Of a DNA stretch of 64,000 nucleotides, positions 1 to 9,363 are shown piece by piece (positions within the stretch are counted from its first letter, which is position 1; each line of letters opens with the position of its first letter). Source of the DNA: Dyadobacter endophyticus (GTDB lineage: Bacteria > Bacteroidota > Bacteroidia > Cytophagales > Spirosomataceae); assembly GCF_014641595.1 (NCBI RefSeq), contig NZ_BMIA01000003.1, positions 930,001 through 994,000 of the forward strand, written 5' to 3'. Position numbers and translations under genes: made by a program. The notes beneath the pieces were generated by a model. The model was given only the letters and a program-made list of their open reading frames with translations, did no database searches and was not told the DNA's origin.

Positions 1-1017
1 AACGACAATACGCCTGCTACCCGCTACGCCGACGGCCAGGACCACGCCGACAAGATTTACCTACCGGGAATATTTATCCAGGACGAGATCAAAAGCGGGC
101 CGCATTCTATTCTTTTGGGCGCGCGCTACGACTATAACAGCCGCCACGGGAGCATTTTTACACCAAGAGCTGCGTACAAATACAAGTTTAACCAGACAGA
201 CGTGGTCCGTTTAAACATCGGCCGCGGCTTCCGAATCGTGAACCTATTTACCGAAGATCATGCCGCATTGACCGGCTCGCGCGAGGTAATTTTGAAAGAA
301 GCACTGAAACCCGAGCAAAGCTGGAATGGAAATATCAACTTCGTCAAGAAGATCGTGACGGGCAATTCGTTCATCGGAATCGACGCTTCGGTGTTTTATA
401 CCTACTTCACAAACCGAATCCTGCCCGACTACGATACGAATCCCAACGAAATTATTTACGACAATCTTGACGGTTATGCAGTATCGAAAGGCATTAGTAT
501 GAACCTCGATTTCAACTTTCCATTCCCTCTGAAAATCATCGCCGGCGGTACCTACATGGATAATTTCCAGAAAGAAAACGGCGTGCGTTTCAGGCCGGTA
601 CTCACCGAAAAGTTCACAGGTACCTGGTCGGTTTCCTACGAAATTCAAAAGGCGGGGCTCTCGATCGATTACACGGGAAACATTTATGGCCCGATGCGCC
701 TGCCGATCCTGAGCGAGGACGATCCGCGCGCCGCGAACTCGCCGGTATGGTCTTTGCAGAATATCCAGATGACCAAAAAGTTTGACAATGGACTGGAAAT
801 TTACGGGGGTGTCAAAAATCTGCTCAACTTCACCCCCCCCGCCAATTCGATCGCCCGCGCGAACGATCCGTTCGACAAGAACGTCAAATTTGACGGGCAG
901 GGACAGGTTATTGCAACGCCTGAGAATCCTTACCGGCTGACATTCGACCCATCGTATGTTTTTGCCCCAAATCAGGGCATCAGGGCGTTTTTGGGGATGA
1001 GATACACGCTCAGATGA
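1..1017 (+). CDS. TonB-dependent receptor, C-terminal part (5' end outside window)
   Basis: The reading frame is open from the first base, so the gene begins upstream and only the last 338 residues are visible. The protein alternates short amphipathic strands ending in aromatic residues, as in an outer-membrane beta-barrel, and contains the stretch VYGGVKNLLNF-like (here IYGGVKNLLNFTPP), typical of the last third of TonB-dependent receptors. The extreme C-terminus, FLGMRYTLR, is a final barrel strand with an aromatic residue, as expected for insertion by the BAM machinery. Such receptors import siderophores, vitamins, metals or glycans using TonB energy. The substrate cannot be told because the plug domain is missing. 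No SusD partner follows. Confidence 0.85.
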   Translation, partial: NDNTPATRYADGQDHADKIYLPGIFIQDEIKSGPHSILLGARYDYNSRHGSIFTPRAAYKYKFNQTDVVRLNIGRGFRIVNLFTEDHAALTGSREVILKEALKPEQSWNGNINFVKKIVTGNSFIGIDASVFYTYFTNRILPDYDTNPNEIIYDNLDGYAVSKGISMNLDFNFPFPLKIIAGGTYMDNFQKENGVRFRPVLTEKFTGTWSVSYEIQKAGLSIDYTGNIYGPMRLPILSEDDPRAANSPVWSLQNIQMTKKFDNGLEIYGGVKNLLNFTPPANSIARANDPFDKNVKFDGQGQVIATPENPYRLTFDPSYVFAPNQGIRAFLGMRYTLR

Positions 1018-1104
1018 GGTTAATGCTCTTTGTTAAAAAATGTCGAATGAAATGTTATTATATAACTTTTCAAAGATCACAAACATTTAGCATGTTGATA
1101 TTCA

Positions 1105-1135
1105 TTGATTTGAATAATTTTTGATTGTATCTTTG
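1105..1135 (+). promoter_or_regulatory. Bacteroidetes-type promoter of the CBM48-like gene
   Basis: TTG at 1105-1107 is followed after 20 bases by TATCTTTG at 1128-1135. This matches the -33 TTG and -7 TAnnTTTG consensus of the Bacteroidetes primary sigma factor with ideal spacing. Transcription would start near 1142, giving a leader of about 20 bases before the ATG at 1164. Confidence 0.7.
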
Positions 1136-1163
1136 AGCCATCAACCAATTAACACTACAAGTT

Positions 1164-1472
1164 ATGGCATTAGCAAAACAGTTTGTAAAAAGTAAATCTG
1201 TTTACAAAGTGACGTTTACAGTTCCCGCCGAGGCAGCCTCGGAAGCGAAGAAAGTTGCCCTCGTAGGCGAGTTCAATGGCTGGAACCCGGAAGAAGCAAT
1301 CGCATTGAAAAAACAGAAAGACGGTTCATTCAAAGCCAGTCTCGAGCTGGGTGCCGGAGAATATCAGTTCCGCTATATACTCGACGGTGACAAGTGGGAA
1401 AACGACTGGGAAGCAGACAAATATGTCCCGGCCGGTGTAGATGCTACCGAAAATTCAGTAGTAGTTCTTTAA
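1164..1472 (+). CDS. Small isoamylase early-set (CBM48/AMPK glycogen-binding-like) domain protein
   Basis: This 102-residue protein is a single early-set (E-set) beta-sandwich domain of the CBM48/AMPK-beta type. The signature is VALVGEFNGWNP near residues 32-43, followed by YQFRYILDGDKWEND near residues 66-80, which forms the carbohydrate-facing strands. In glycogen-branching enzymes and AMPK-beta this fold binds alpha-glucans. Here it stands alone, without a catalytic domain or signal peptide, so it is probably a cytosolic glucan-binding or regulatory protein; that role is inferred. It has its own promoter and a strong terminator, so it is monocistronic. Confidence 0.85.
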   Translation: MALAKQFVKSKSVYKVTFTVPAEAASEAKKVALVGEFNGWNPEEAIALKKQKDGSFKASLELGAGEYQFRYILDGDKWENDWEADKYVPAGVDATENSVVVL

Positions 1473-1488
1473 TCGATCAGGAATCAAT

Positions 1489-1526
1489 AAAAAAACCGGA
1501 AAGCAGCGACGCTTTCCGGTTTTTTT
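1489..1526 (+). terminator. Rho-independent terminator, bidirectional
   Basis: The arms aaaaaccggaaagc (1491-1504) and gctttccggttttt (1511-1524) form a 14-bp stem with a 6-base loop, flanked by A and T runs. It lies 3' of the CBM48-like gene and faces the convergent isomerase gene, so it can serve both. Confidence 0.85.
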
Positions 1527-1551
1527 ATAGGTTAAATACAAATAGCGGTTA

Positions 1552-2472
1552 TCAAATCGCGAAGCTGTCACTCTCCACATAGGCCTTGATCAGCGCTTCC
1601 TCACCTTCTTTGCCTTGCTGCGAATTGCCGTGTTCCATACCCATGATGAACGACTTACCTTCTTTCTTGCTGCGGTCGTAGATGTATTTGAAGATATTTT
1701 TATAGTTGATTTCGCCGGTTGTCGGTTCTTTACGGCCTGGTTCGTCCCCAATCTGGAAGTAGTCGATCTCGCTCCACGTCCGGTCGATATTATAGATCAG
1801 GCGACCTTCATTTTTCTGCATGTGGTAAATATCGTACAGGATCTTGCAGGACTTGCTGTTCACACCGCGGCAAATTTCGTAAGTCTGATCAGAAGTTCTC
1901 AGGAACAGGTTCGGTGAATCGCTCAGCGGTTCGAGCACCATTACCAGCCCGTGCGGTTCGAGGATTTCGGCACCCCGGCGCAATGCGTCGATCACATGGC
2001 CGGTTTGTACGCCTATCGGCAGGTTTCTTTCAAAATCGCCCGGAACGACCGTCATCCATTTTGCATTCACGCGTTTTGCCACTTCAACAGCCTTTTTACA
2101 GCCATTGAGGAAGATATCGATATATTCCTTTTTGCCAGCCGCTAATGTATTGGCCCCGTTACCACCTTTATCAACTACAAATACGCCCATTTCCATACCC
2201 AAGCGGCTCATTTCTTTGGCGATCGCCTCCTGTTGCTCCACAGGACGACCCATCATACCGTTGTCTTCCAGCGCCATAAACCCCTGGTCTGCCATAAATT
2301 TAAGCTGGTCGATCACATCCTTCCCGGCGCTGTTCTGGAACATACCGAAGTGAGAAGCGTATTTAAGCTTAAACTTGTTTTTGGCCATCGGGGCGGTGGC
2401 AAATGCATCTCCTGCTGCGATTGCGGCACCAGCCAAACCAAGCGTAGATTTTACAAAATTTCTGCGGAGCAT
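1552..2472 (-). CDS. Tat-exported sugar phosphate isomerase/epimerase-like TIM-barrel protein (hydroxypyruvate isomerase family)
   Basis: The protein is an AP endonuclease family 2/xylose isomerase-like TIM barrel of 306 residues. The start is set at 2472 because the residues from there, MLRRNFVKSTLGLAGAA, form a twin-arginine type export signal; an in-frame extension to 2595 adds only low-complexity sequence. Metal-binding acidic and histidine positions typical of the fold are visible in VMVLEPL, ILYDIYHMQ and FIMGMEHGN. Hydroxypyruvate isomerase-like proteins of this kind are common beside sugar-oxidising periplasmic enzymes, and the next two genes upstream on the same strand are PVC-type dehydrogenase-like proteins. 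The substrate is not known. Confidence 0.8.
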   Translation of the reverse strand: MLRRNFVKSTLGLAGAAIAAGDAFATAPMAKNKFKLKYASHFGMFQNSAGKDVIDQLKFMADQGFMALEDNGMMGRPVEQQEAIAKEMSRLGMEMGVFVVDKGGNGANTLAAGKKEYIDIFLNGCKKAVEVAKRVNAKWMTVVPGDFERNLPIGVQTGHVIDALRRGAEILEPHGLVMVLEPLSDSPNLFLRTSDQTYEICRGVNSKSCKILYDIYHMQKNEGRLIYNIDRTWSEIDYFQIGDEPGRKEPTTGEINYKNIFKYIYDRSKKEGKSFIMGMEHGNSQQGKEGEEALIKAYVESDSFAI

Positions 2473-2554
2473 AAATGTTTCGATGTTATTTGTTTCAGAT
2501 TGTAAAGCTGTACAGTTCGGAAATATACCCCAAAATCGCCCTTGAATCTTCGTC

Positions 2555-5257
2555 CTACTCGCTTTTTCTGCGTTTGCGGCGCTCTTTTTTACCACTTTTC
2601 GGCTGTTCTTCGGGTGTGGTCACCACTTCCTCCACGGGAGGTTTAGGCAAATAGGGAGCCAATTGAGCTTTAATCTCTTCCCGGAATGCATTCTTTACCC
2701 CTTCCAATGCGGCCTCCTTCACTTCTCCGCTGATCTGGTCGGATCTCAGCAATTTCACGACCGCCTCCTCTCCCGGCCAGCTTCCGCCGAGGTAACGCGC
2801 GGCATTCTTACGGACGCTCATGGGTTCGCCTGCATCTAGCAATGTCGATCGTAACAGGTACACCGATTCGGCACTTCCAACCGTCTGAATAGAAGCCAGC
2901 AGCGCCGATTTATTCACCTCATTCATACCCGCCAATTTCTGCGTAACATAAGAAATACCGGCTTGTTCCAGCAGCAATGCACCCGCATCGCGACCGATTA
3001 CTTCATCGGATTTGCCCAATGCAAGTTTCAACAACCGGCCATTCTCCGATTCCAGCTCGTAGCGTGTCATCAGATCGATGTAATGCTCGGTACCGTAAGT
3101 TTCGTCGAGGAGCTTGTTCAGCGCGGTCAACCCCTGTTGAGAGTTTGTTACAAATGATTTATCCAAGTGCAGCAGCGCCAGTTTGCTTACTTCGATGCGA
3201 TCTGACGAAGGAACATTTAAGACACTCAAAAGCGCCTGTGTTTTCTCGTAACCCGCATGGAAAAAATCGAAAGACCGGAAATAGCGGAGCCGGCTTTTGA
3301 AACTCACCGACGTGTCGGCTGCCAGTTCGCTTAAATAGGGAATGGCCTTGCGTGTACGTGCGAGCCAGATAATGTCCTTGCCGGCGTCGGTCATCCACGG
3401 TTTTGTGCCTGCTCTTTCGAGCCACGCGGGGAAAAGGCGCTCCCACTGGTCGTAAGCACCGATGCTGAGTGCTTCCACGGTCCAGCGGTCGTTGCCTTTG
3501 TATTGTTTTGCCAATTGCAACCACACATCCAGGGCTTCGTAGGTGTGGTTATGGTTGATGGCCAACGCACATTCGCGGCGCACCTGCGGGTCGCGGTCGG
3601 AAGTAAGGCGTTTGATATATTCGGTCGGGTCGCTGTTACGCTGACGCACGGCGCGCAATGCGGTAATGCGCAGGTTTGGGTTCAGCTCGCGGAAACCAAT
3701 ATCAAGATTTCGGTAGTTGAAGCCTTCAATGCGATTTAATACCCACAATGCGCGGGCACGAAGCTTCGGATTGCCATTATAAAGCCTGAAAAGCTCTTCC
3801 AAAAACGGCTCGGCAGCCCAGCCGTGCTTTACACATGCATTCCAGGCCAGGTAGCGCTGCGACAGATTCGGGCTTTGCAATGCCTTTACCGCCTGCTCGG
3901 GAATTGTAAGGTCAAAAACGGGTATTTTATAAGGCGTGCCGGTTGGCGCGACGCGGAAAATGCGGCCACGGCTGCGGTCTTTCATTTTGTTGGAGCCTAT
4001 AACAGGGTCATACCAATCGGAAATGATAAGTGAGCCGTCCGGCGCGACGCAAACATCCGTCGGCCGGAACCATTTGTCTCGCTTGCCTTCGAGAATAGGC
4101 AGAATACCCGTGGATTTATAGCCGGCACCCTCATTTTGGACCGGAAATGCGCTCACGTAGCCTTGCCCGGCATCGGCAAGCAAGATCTGGTCCCAATAGC
4201 GTCGTGGCAACAGATCTCCTTCGTAGATGGTCATACCCATTGGAAAGCCGGAACCGGTTTCCAGCAAATCAGGCACTACGCCAGGGTCATTCTGGTGCCA
4301 GTGGCGGCGTGGAATTTCGTCTTCCAGATTGGTACGGTTGAGACGCCAGCTTGCACTGGTCATTTCATCGATATAGCCAAAATTACCATTCTCCATCACA
4401 TACGACACCCTGTCGGCCCCATTACCCGGTTCCTCCTGGTCCGACTGCCACATGGTACCATAGCTATCCACAGCCACTTCCCAGCCATTGCGGAAGTTTT
4501 CGGCCATAACCTCGACTTTGGTAAAATCCTGCTCGCAGCGGAACACCACGCCTTGTTTATATTGCCTGAAATCAATTGGTCTTTCGTATTTGTCAAGCAG
4601 CGGGCGATCCTGGCCATCGACCAATTGCCGGCCTGCATTACCGAAGTTAAAGTAAAACTTGCCGTCCGGCCCGAACACAAACGAATGCACACCCGCATCG
4701 TGCTGCGTGCCGCCGATTCCTTTAAAAAGAATTTCCTTTGTATCTGCCTTATCATCGCCGTTAACATCCGTAAAAAGCCAAACATACGGGCTCTGCGAAA
4801 CCACCGCTTTATTGCCCATTACCCAAATACCCAGCGGCGCATTAAGCTCCGGTCCCTGGTAAAATACTTTGGTAACATCCGCCTTTCCGTCACCATCCTT
4901 ATCCTCCATGATCACAATGCGATCGCCCTGCCCGAGCTCCGATTTACCGTTCACGGCCGGCCGGTAATTGTACGACTCGCATGCCCACACGCGCCCGCGA
5001 TGGTCGACATCGATATTAATCGGGTTGATCACATTCGGTTCCGAGGCAAAGAGCGTAGCTTCCAGCCCGTCCGCTGCCTGTACGCCCGCCACTGCATTAC
5101 GCGAGAAGCGCCGCTCGGTCTCCGACAGCGCCGCATAGGCACTATCCGGATCAACAACTACCAATGAATCAACAACTTGACTAAAACCTTGAAAAGAAAG
5201 GGAAAGAAAAAGGCACGCAGCACACCACGCAGATCTCACGATAAAGAATTGTTTCAA
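2555..5257 (-). CDS. PVC-type membrane-bound dehydrogenase-like protein lacking the haem domain
   Basis: The first ~420 residues form a glucose/sorbosone dehydrogenase-like beta-propeller (TIGR02604 type), with repeats such as VDVDHRGRVWACESYNYRP-like and DKDGDGKADV. Residues ~450-850 are HEAT-like helical repeats. A signal peptide ending near FQGFSQ directs it to the periplasm. It is a full-length paralogue of the next gene up to about residue 860. There, where the paralogue carries a cytochrome c CxxCH domain, this one ends in a lysine/arginine-rich tail (KKERRKRRKSE). No ATG is available: the start is TTG at 5257, or GTG at 5239. It cannot pass electrons through its own haem, so it may pair with the paralogue; that is inference. 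Confidence 0.85.
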   Translation of the reverse strand: MKQFFIVRSAWCAACLFLSLSFQGFSQVVDSLVVVDPDSAYAALSETERRFSRNAVAGVQAADGLEATLFASEPNVINPINIDVDHRGRVWACESYNYRPAVNGKSELGQGDRIVIMEDKDGDGKADVTKVFYQGPELNAPLGIWVMGNKAVVSQSPYVWLFTDVNGDDKADTKEILFKGIGGTQHDAGVHSFVFGPDGKFYFNFGNAGRQLVDGQDRPLLDKYERPIDFRQYKQGVVFRCEQDFTKVEVMAENFRNGWEVAVDSYGTMWQSDQEEPGNGADRVSYVMENGNFGYIDEMTSASWRLNRTNLEDEIPRRHWHQNDPGVVPDLLETGSGFPMGMTIYEGDLLPRRYWDQILLADAGQGYVSAFPVQNEGAGYKSTGILPILEGKRDKWFRPTDVCVAPDGSLIISDWYDPVIGSNKMKDRSRGRIFRVAPTGTPYKIPVFDLTIPEQAVKALQSPNLSQRYLAWNACVKHGWAAEPFLEELFRLYNGNPKLRARALWVLNRIEGFNYRNLDIGFRELNPNLRITALRAVRQRNSDPTEYIKRLTSDRDPQVRRECALAINHNHTYEALDVWLQLAKQYKGNDRWTVEALSIGAYDQWERLFPAWLERAGTKPWMTDAGKDIIWLARTRKAIPYLSELAADTSVSFKSRLRYFRSFDFFHAGYEKTQALLSVLNVPSSDRIEVSKLALLHLDKSFVTNSQQGLTALNKLLDETYGTEHYIDLMTRYELESENGRLLKLALGKSDEVIGRDAGALLLEQAGISYVTQKLAGMNEVNKSALLASIQTVGSAESVYLLRSTLLDAGEPMSVRKNAARYLGGSWPGEEAVVKLLRSDQISGEVKEAALEGVKNAFREEIKAQLAPYLPKPPVEEVVTTPEEQPKSGKKERRKRRKSE

Positions 5258-5461
5258 AACGAATTTTTGATGATGCAGATAATTTCCAAAACGATATAAA
5301 AATACCTTATGTTTTGGGAATTACGAAATGGAGTTTTGGAAAGTTGTAACCTTTCGGCGATTTGAAGTGGCTTGATTCAGAAGTGAAAGGTGATTAAATT
5401 TCTTTAAGAATTACATGCACTATCAGTATTTATGAAGGAAAAATCAGGCATTTGCTAAACA

Positions 5462-5488
5462 AAAAGAGGAGCCCTTCGGCTCCTCTTT
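5462..5488 (-). terminator. Terminator of the haem-bearing PVC-type gene
   Basis: The arms aaagaggagcc and ggctcctcttt form an 11-bp GC-rich stem with a small loop, 5 bases beyond the stop codon of the gene that ends at 5494. On the minus strand it is followed by a T run. Confidence 0.8.
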
Positions 5489-5493
5489 CATCT

Positions 5494-8400
5494 CTATTTC
5501 TTCTTCAAACTACTCAGGTAATCCACCAAACTCACCAACTCCTCCGTACTCATCGCATCCTGCAAGCCCGACGGCATCATTGAATCTTTGAGTTGTTTAA
5601 TGGATTTAACTTGCGACATTTTGAATTCCTGGGTCGAGCCGCCGGGAAATTTGAGAATCAGGTCGGTTTCAGTTTTGCTTGAAATGATTCCTGAAACGGC
5701 GGTACCGTCTTTTAATGTCACCTCAAAACCTTCGTAACCAAAACCAATACCCGCGCTCGGATCGAAAATGGCTGAATATTGTGCCTCTTTTGGGAGCTTA
5801 CTTCCGATTTCAGAGAGTTTCGGGCCGAAATCCATGCCTTCTCCGTTTACCTGGTGGCAAACCGAGCAATAGGATGTAAATACCTGCTTGCCTTTCGCGA
5901 TATCACCTTTCATACCTACGAGTTCTTTCACCTCAGGGTGCTTTTTGGCAGCTACGGCCGGTCCATCCAGGTATTTGGCAGCTTCCAGCTTGACCGATTT
6001 TCGCCATGCACCATTCAGGCCTTGTACCGCGGCGGTTTTTGCCTCACCGTTTAGTTTTCCTTCTTTCAGTAACACCAGCACCTGGTCTTCGCCGCTCATT
6101 GTTCCACCCAACGATTTGGCCGCGATCGTACGCAGGTCCTCCGCATAACTATCCTCAGTAGCAACGGTTTTCAATATTTCGAGCGCGTCCTTACTTCCTA
6201 CGGATCTCAGCGACGCCAGCGCGTTCGCACTCTTACTTTTATCCGAACCTTTCACCACATTCCAAACCAGCGGTGCACCACCTTGTTTAATCAATTGCGA
6301 AGCCGCGGCCGATCCGGCGCGACTGGCCGATTGCTCCAATGCCATCGCAAGAAGCCGCTGATTTTCAGATGAAAGCTCATATTTTGCAACGAGTTCGAGG
6401 TAGGCTTGTGTGCCGTAGGTCGCGTCGAGCATCTTTTTCAACGCGGCCATCGCCTCAGGCGTTTGCTTCACAAATGCGGGATCAAGATGGCGCATGACCA
6501 GTTCATTCACTTTGTCCTGGTCTTTACCGGATCCGTTCGTGAGTTTCAGCAATGCCATTGATTTTTCGCGACCAGCCGAATTGAAGTCGAATGCCCGGAA
6601 ATAACGAAGCCTGCTTTTCAAATCGACTGTCGGATCTCCGGCAAGCGAGGCCAGCAACGGAACCGATTCCTTACCGCGCGAGCGCCATACGATGTCCTTA
6701 CCTGCCTGCGTAGCTACCGGATTTGCACCCGCTTTGGCAAGCCAGGCTTTAAAAAACGAATCCCACTGCCCATCAGCGCCGATCCCGAGGGCTTCGAGGT
6801 ACCAACGGTCTTTTCCATCATACTGCTGCGCAATCGATGCCCACAACGCGGGGGCATCGGGCGACGGGTTATGGTGCAATAGCAACACGCATTCGCGGCG
6901 AACCTGTGGCTCGGCGTCTTTGGACAATGTTTTGATGTAAGGAATCACATCCAGGTGTTTCGATTCGGAAGCTGCGCGAAGGCCCGCAATACGGATGTCC
7001 GCATTAGCATCTTTAATTGCCAGATCAACTGCTTTTTTCGCAGTTAACGGCCATTTGCTAAGCAGCCAAAGCGCCCGGGCACGCATGCGTGGCTCGGCAT
7101 TTTTGTTGGTAAATAGCTTTTCAAGTGCAGGAGCTGCTTTTACACCCATCCCATTTAATGCAGTCCAGGCCTGGTAACGAATGGATAAGTTTGGATTCTG
7201 CAATGCTTCCACAGCACCTGGTACCGTTGTAAAATCAGCTTTTTGAATGCGGTAGGGTGTATTTAAAGGTGCAACACGGTAAATGCGGCCTTTCCCCTGG
7301 TCACCGGCCTGGTGACCACCCACGCCCGGATCGTACCAGTCGGAAACCAGCAGCGAGCCGTCGGGCGCTACGCAGACGTCAGATGGACGAAACCACTGGT
7401 CACGCTTACCGTCTACCACGTTTACGATTTTGGCTGAATAACCTGCACCTGCTTTCTCGACGGGATACGAGCGTACCACATTATGGCCCGGTTCGCAATG
7501 GATCATTTGTCCCCAAAATTCCTTTGGAAGCAATTTCCCCTCGTAAACGACCATACCAGTCGGTGAACCCGAGCCGGTCTGCAACAGGTTTGGCACCACG
7601 CCCGGGTCGTTCAAATGCCAGTGGCGGTAAGGGATCGAGTCTTCCATATTGGTGCGGTTCGCACGCCAGCCAGCACCGGTCATTTCGTCGGTATAGCCGT
7701 AGTTACCGTATTGCATGACGTAATTGATGCGCACACCCTTGTTACCATCGTCGTCGTTGTCCGACTGCCACATTGTACCATAGCTATCGACCGCCACTTC
7801 GAAATTGTTCCGGAAGTTGTTGCCGAGTACTTCAATATTGGTAAAGTCAGGATCGCAGCGAAAAACCATACCCTGTCTCAACTTTGAGAAATCGATAGGC
7901 TTGCCATCTTTTCCCACGACAGGATTGCCCTTTCCGTCGAGCAGATGGTCACCTTCATTTCCAAAATTGAAATACAATTTACCGTCCGGCCCAAATACGA
8001 ATGCATGCATACCGTGATCGTGCTGATCACCGCCGATGCCTTCGAAAATGACTTCTTTTTTATCCGCTTTCAAATCGCCGTTCTCGTCGGTGAAGAGCCA
8101 TACATACGGACTTTGGGAAACAATTACCTTATTACCCATCACCCAAACGCCCAGTGGCGCATTGATTTCTGCCCCTTGATAAAAGACCGTCGATTTATCG
8201 GACTTGCCATCACCATTGGTGTCTTCCAGTACCATAATGCGGTCGCCCTCATTTTTCGTAGGATTCCCGTTGATTGCCGGACGATAGTTATACGCTTCGC
8301 AGACCCACACCCTCCCGAGGTGGTCCACATCGATGTTCGTCGGGTTAGTGATCGCCGGTTCCGATGCGAAAAGGGTTGCTTCCAGACCATTGGCAGTCGT

Positions 8401-8577
8401 CAGGCCGGCTACGGCATACTTCGACGACCGTTTTTGGGCATCGGTGAGGTCTTTGTAAAGCGTGTCCGCCGAAGCGGCGTCAATCGTACTCGGATTCGAA
8501 CGCTGATAAGAGGCGACCATCAAACCGGCCAGCATGCAGCCCGCGGGGAAGAGGATAAGCGATTTTTTGAAGTTCAT
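5494..8577 (-). CDS. PVC-type haem-binding CxxCH protein (sugar dehydrogenase-like propeller, HEAT repeats, cytochrome c)
   Basis: This 1027-residue protein has three parts: an N-terminal dehydrogenase-like propeller (TIGR02604 type, to about residue 440), HEAT-like repeats (about 450-870), and a C-terminal cytochrome c domain (TIGR02603 type). The haem motif is CSVCH at residues 904-908, with a methionine ligand candidate in DSMMPSG near residue 1000. An N-terminal hydrophobic segment acts as an export signal or anchor. Proteins of this architecture are thought to oxidise sugars or related alcohols in the periplasm and pass electrons through the c-type haem; the substrate here is unknown. 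It has its own terminator, so it is not co-transcribed with the shorter paralogue downstream. Confidence 0.88.
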   Translation of the reverse strand: MNFKKSLILFPAGCMLAGLMVASYQRSNPSTIDAASADTLYKDLTDAQKRSSKYAVAGLTTANGLEATLFASEPAITNPTNIDVDHLGRVWVCEAYNYRPAINGNPTKNEGDRIMVLEDTNGDGKSDKSTVFYQGAEINAPLGVWVMGNKVIVSQSPYVWLFTDENGDLKADKKEVIFEGIGGDQHDHGMHAFVFGPDGKLYFNFGNEGDHLLDGKGNPVVGKDGKPIDFSKLRQGMVFRCDPDFTNIEVLGNNFRNNFEVAVDSYGTMWQSDNDDDGNKGVRINYVMQYGNYGYTDEMTGAGWRANRTNMEDSIPYRHWHLNDPGVVPNLLQTGSGSPTGMVVYEGKLLPKEFWGQMIHCEPGHNVVRSYPVEKAGAGYSAKIVNVVDGKRDQWFRPSDVCVAPDGSLLVSDWYDPGVGGHQAGDQGKGRIYRVAPLNTPYRIQKADFTTVPGAVEALQNPNLSIRYQAWTALNGMGVKAAPALEKLFTNKNAEPRMRARALWLLSKWPLTAKKAVDLAIKDANADIRIAGLRAASESKHLDVIPYIKTLSKDAEPQVRRECVLLLHHNPSPDAPALWASIAQQYDGKDRWYLEALGIGADGQWDSFFKAWLAKAGANPVATQAGKDIVWRSRGKESVPLLASLAGDPTVDLKSRLRYFRAFDFNSAGREKSMALLKLTNGSGKDQDKVNELVMRHLDPAFVKQTPEAMAALKKMLDATYGTQAYLELVAKYELSSENQRLLAMALEQSASRAGSAAASQLIKQGGAPLVWNVVKGSDKSKSANALASLRSVGSKDALEILKTVATEDSYAEDLRTIAAKSLGGTMSGEDQVLVLLKEGKLNGEAKTAAVQGLNGAWRKSVKLEAAKYLDGPAVAAKKHPEVKELVGMKGDIAKGKQVFTSYCSVCHQVNGEGMDFGPKLSEIGSKLPKEAQYSAIFDPSAGIGFGYEGFEVTLKDGTAVSGIISSKTETDLILKFPGGSTQEFKMSQVKSIKQLKDSMMPSGLQDAMSTEELVSLVDYLSSLKKK

Positions 8578-8704
8578 GGGTAAATCGAGCGCTTTTTGGC
8601 CTTGAATCAGAAAGCATTAGCCTGATCCAGGGCCTATACGTGTCATTTTTACAATAATAATTTTAATTACGTGTATAAGAGACCACCTACTTATATTTAC
8701 TATC

Positions 8705-9292
8705 ATGAAAAAGACTTTTTTTTCCTGCATTGCACTTTGCATTGCTGCTGAAATTTCAGCCCAAAATATTCCATCGCCGGATATTCAGATCAAAACAGCG
8801 GTAATGGCCGCCCCTTCGGACAAACAGGCTGGTGCCAAAGTTTATGGTTACGGCACCGACGGTACGTTCAAGATCCTGCGCGAGGGCAGCAACGATTTCG
8901 TTTGCCTGGCCGACGACCCTAAAAAAGAAGACATCGGCGTATCGTGCTACCTTGCCGAGCTGGATGCATTTATGGAGCGCGGGCGTGTGCTGGCCAAAGA
9001 GGGTAAGAATCAAAAGGAGATTTTTGACATCCGCGAAAAAGAAGTGAAAGAAGGCACATTGAAAATGCCGAAGCAATCATCGACACTATACGTTCTGTCC
9101 GGCTCGAAGGATAATTACGACGCCGCCACCGGTTCGCTCAAAAATGGTTACCTGCGCTATGTCGTTTATATTCCGTTCGCCACAGCCGAAAGTACGGGAC
9201 TACCCCTGAAACCCGATGTTCCGGGTATGCCGTGGATCATGGACCCGGGCACGCACCGCGCGCATATAATGATCAATCCGCCGAAACCGTAG
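8705..9292 (+). CDS. Secreted hypothetical protein
   Basis: The 195-residue protein starts with a clear signal peptide (MKKTFFSCIALCIAAEISA, cleavage near AQN). I do not recognise a named domain. The mature part is mixed alpha/beta, with two cysteines flanking DDPKKEDIGVS (about residues 70-83) that could form a periplasmic disulfide. The C-terminus holds PWIMDPGTHRAHIMINPP, which resembles the ends of uncharacterised exported proteins. It is transcribed divergently from the PVC-type gene and precedes the esterase by 71 bases on the same strand, so the two could be co-transcribed. Confidence 0.75.
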   Translation: MKKTFFSCIALCIAAEISAQNIPSPDIQIKTAVMAAPSDKQAGAKVYGYGTDGTFKILREGSNDFVCLADDPKKEDIGVSCYLAELDAFMERGRVLAKEGKNQKEIFDIREKEVKEGTLKMPKQSSTLYVLSGSKDNYDAATGSLKNGYLRYVVYIPFATAESTGLPLKPDVPGMPWIMDPGTHRAHIMINPPKP

Positions 9293-9363
9293 ACGCTTGA
9301 CGGGCATTTTGAGGGTATATTACGTCAGCGCGCGTCTTTTCGAGGAAAAGCAACGAGAAATCG

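Noticed and set aside
1394..1582. Frame of 62 codons across the end of the CBM48-like gene and its terminator
   Set aside because: It overlaps a supported gene in another frame and runs through a terminator hairpin.
4136..5167. Open frame of 343 codons on the plus strand inside the haem-less PVC-type gene
   Set aside because: It lies entirely antisense to a well-supported gene, has no family resemblance and no promoter; long antisense frames are common in GC-balanced coding DNA.
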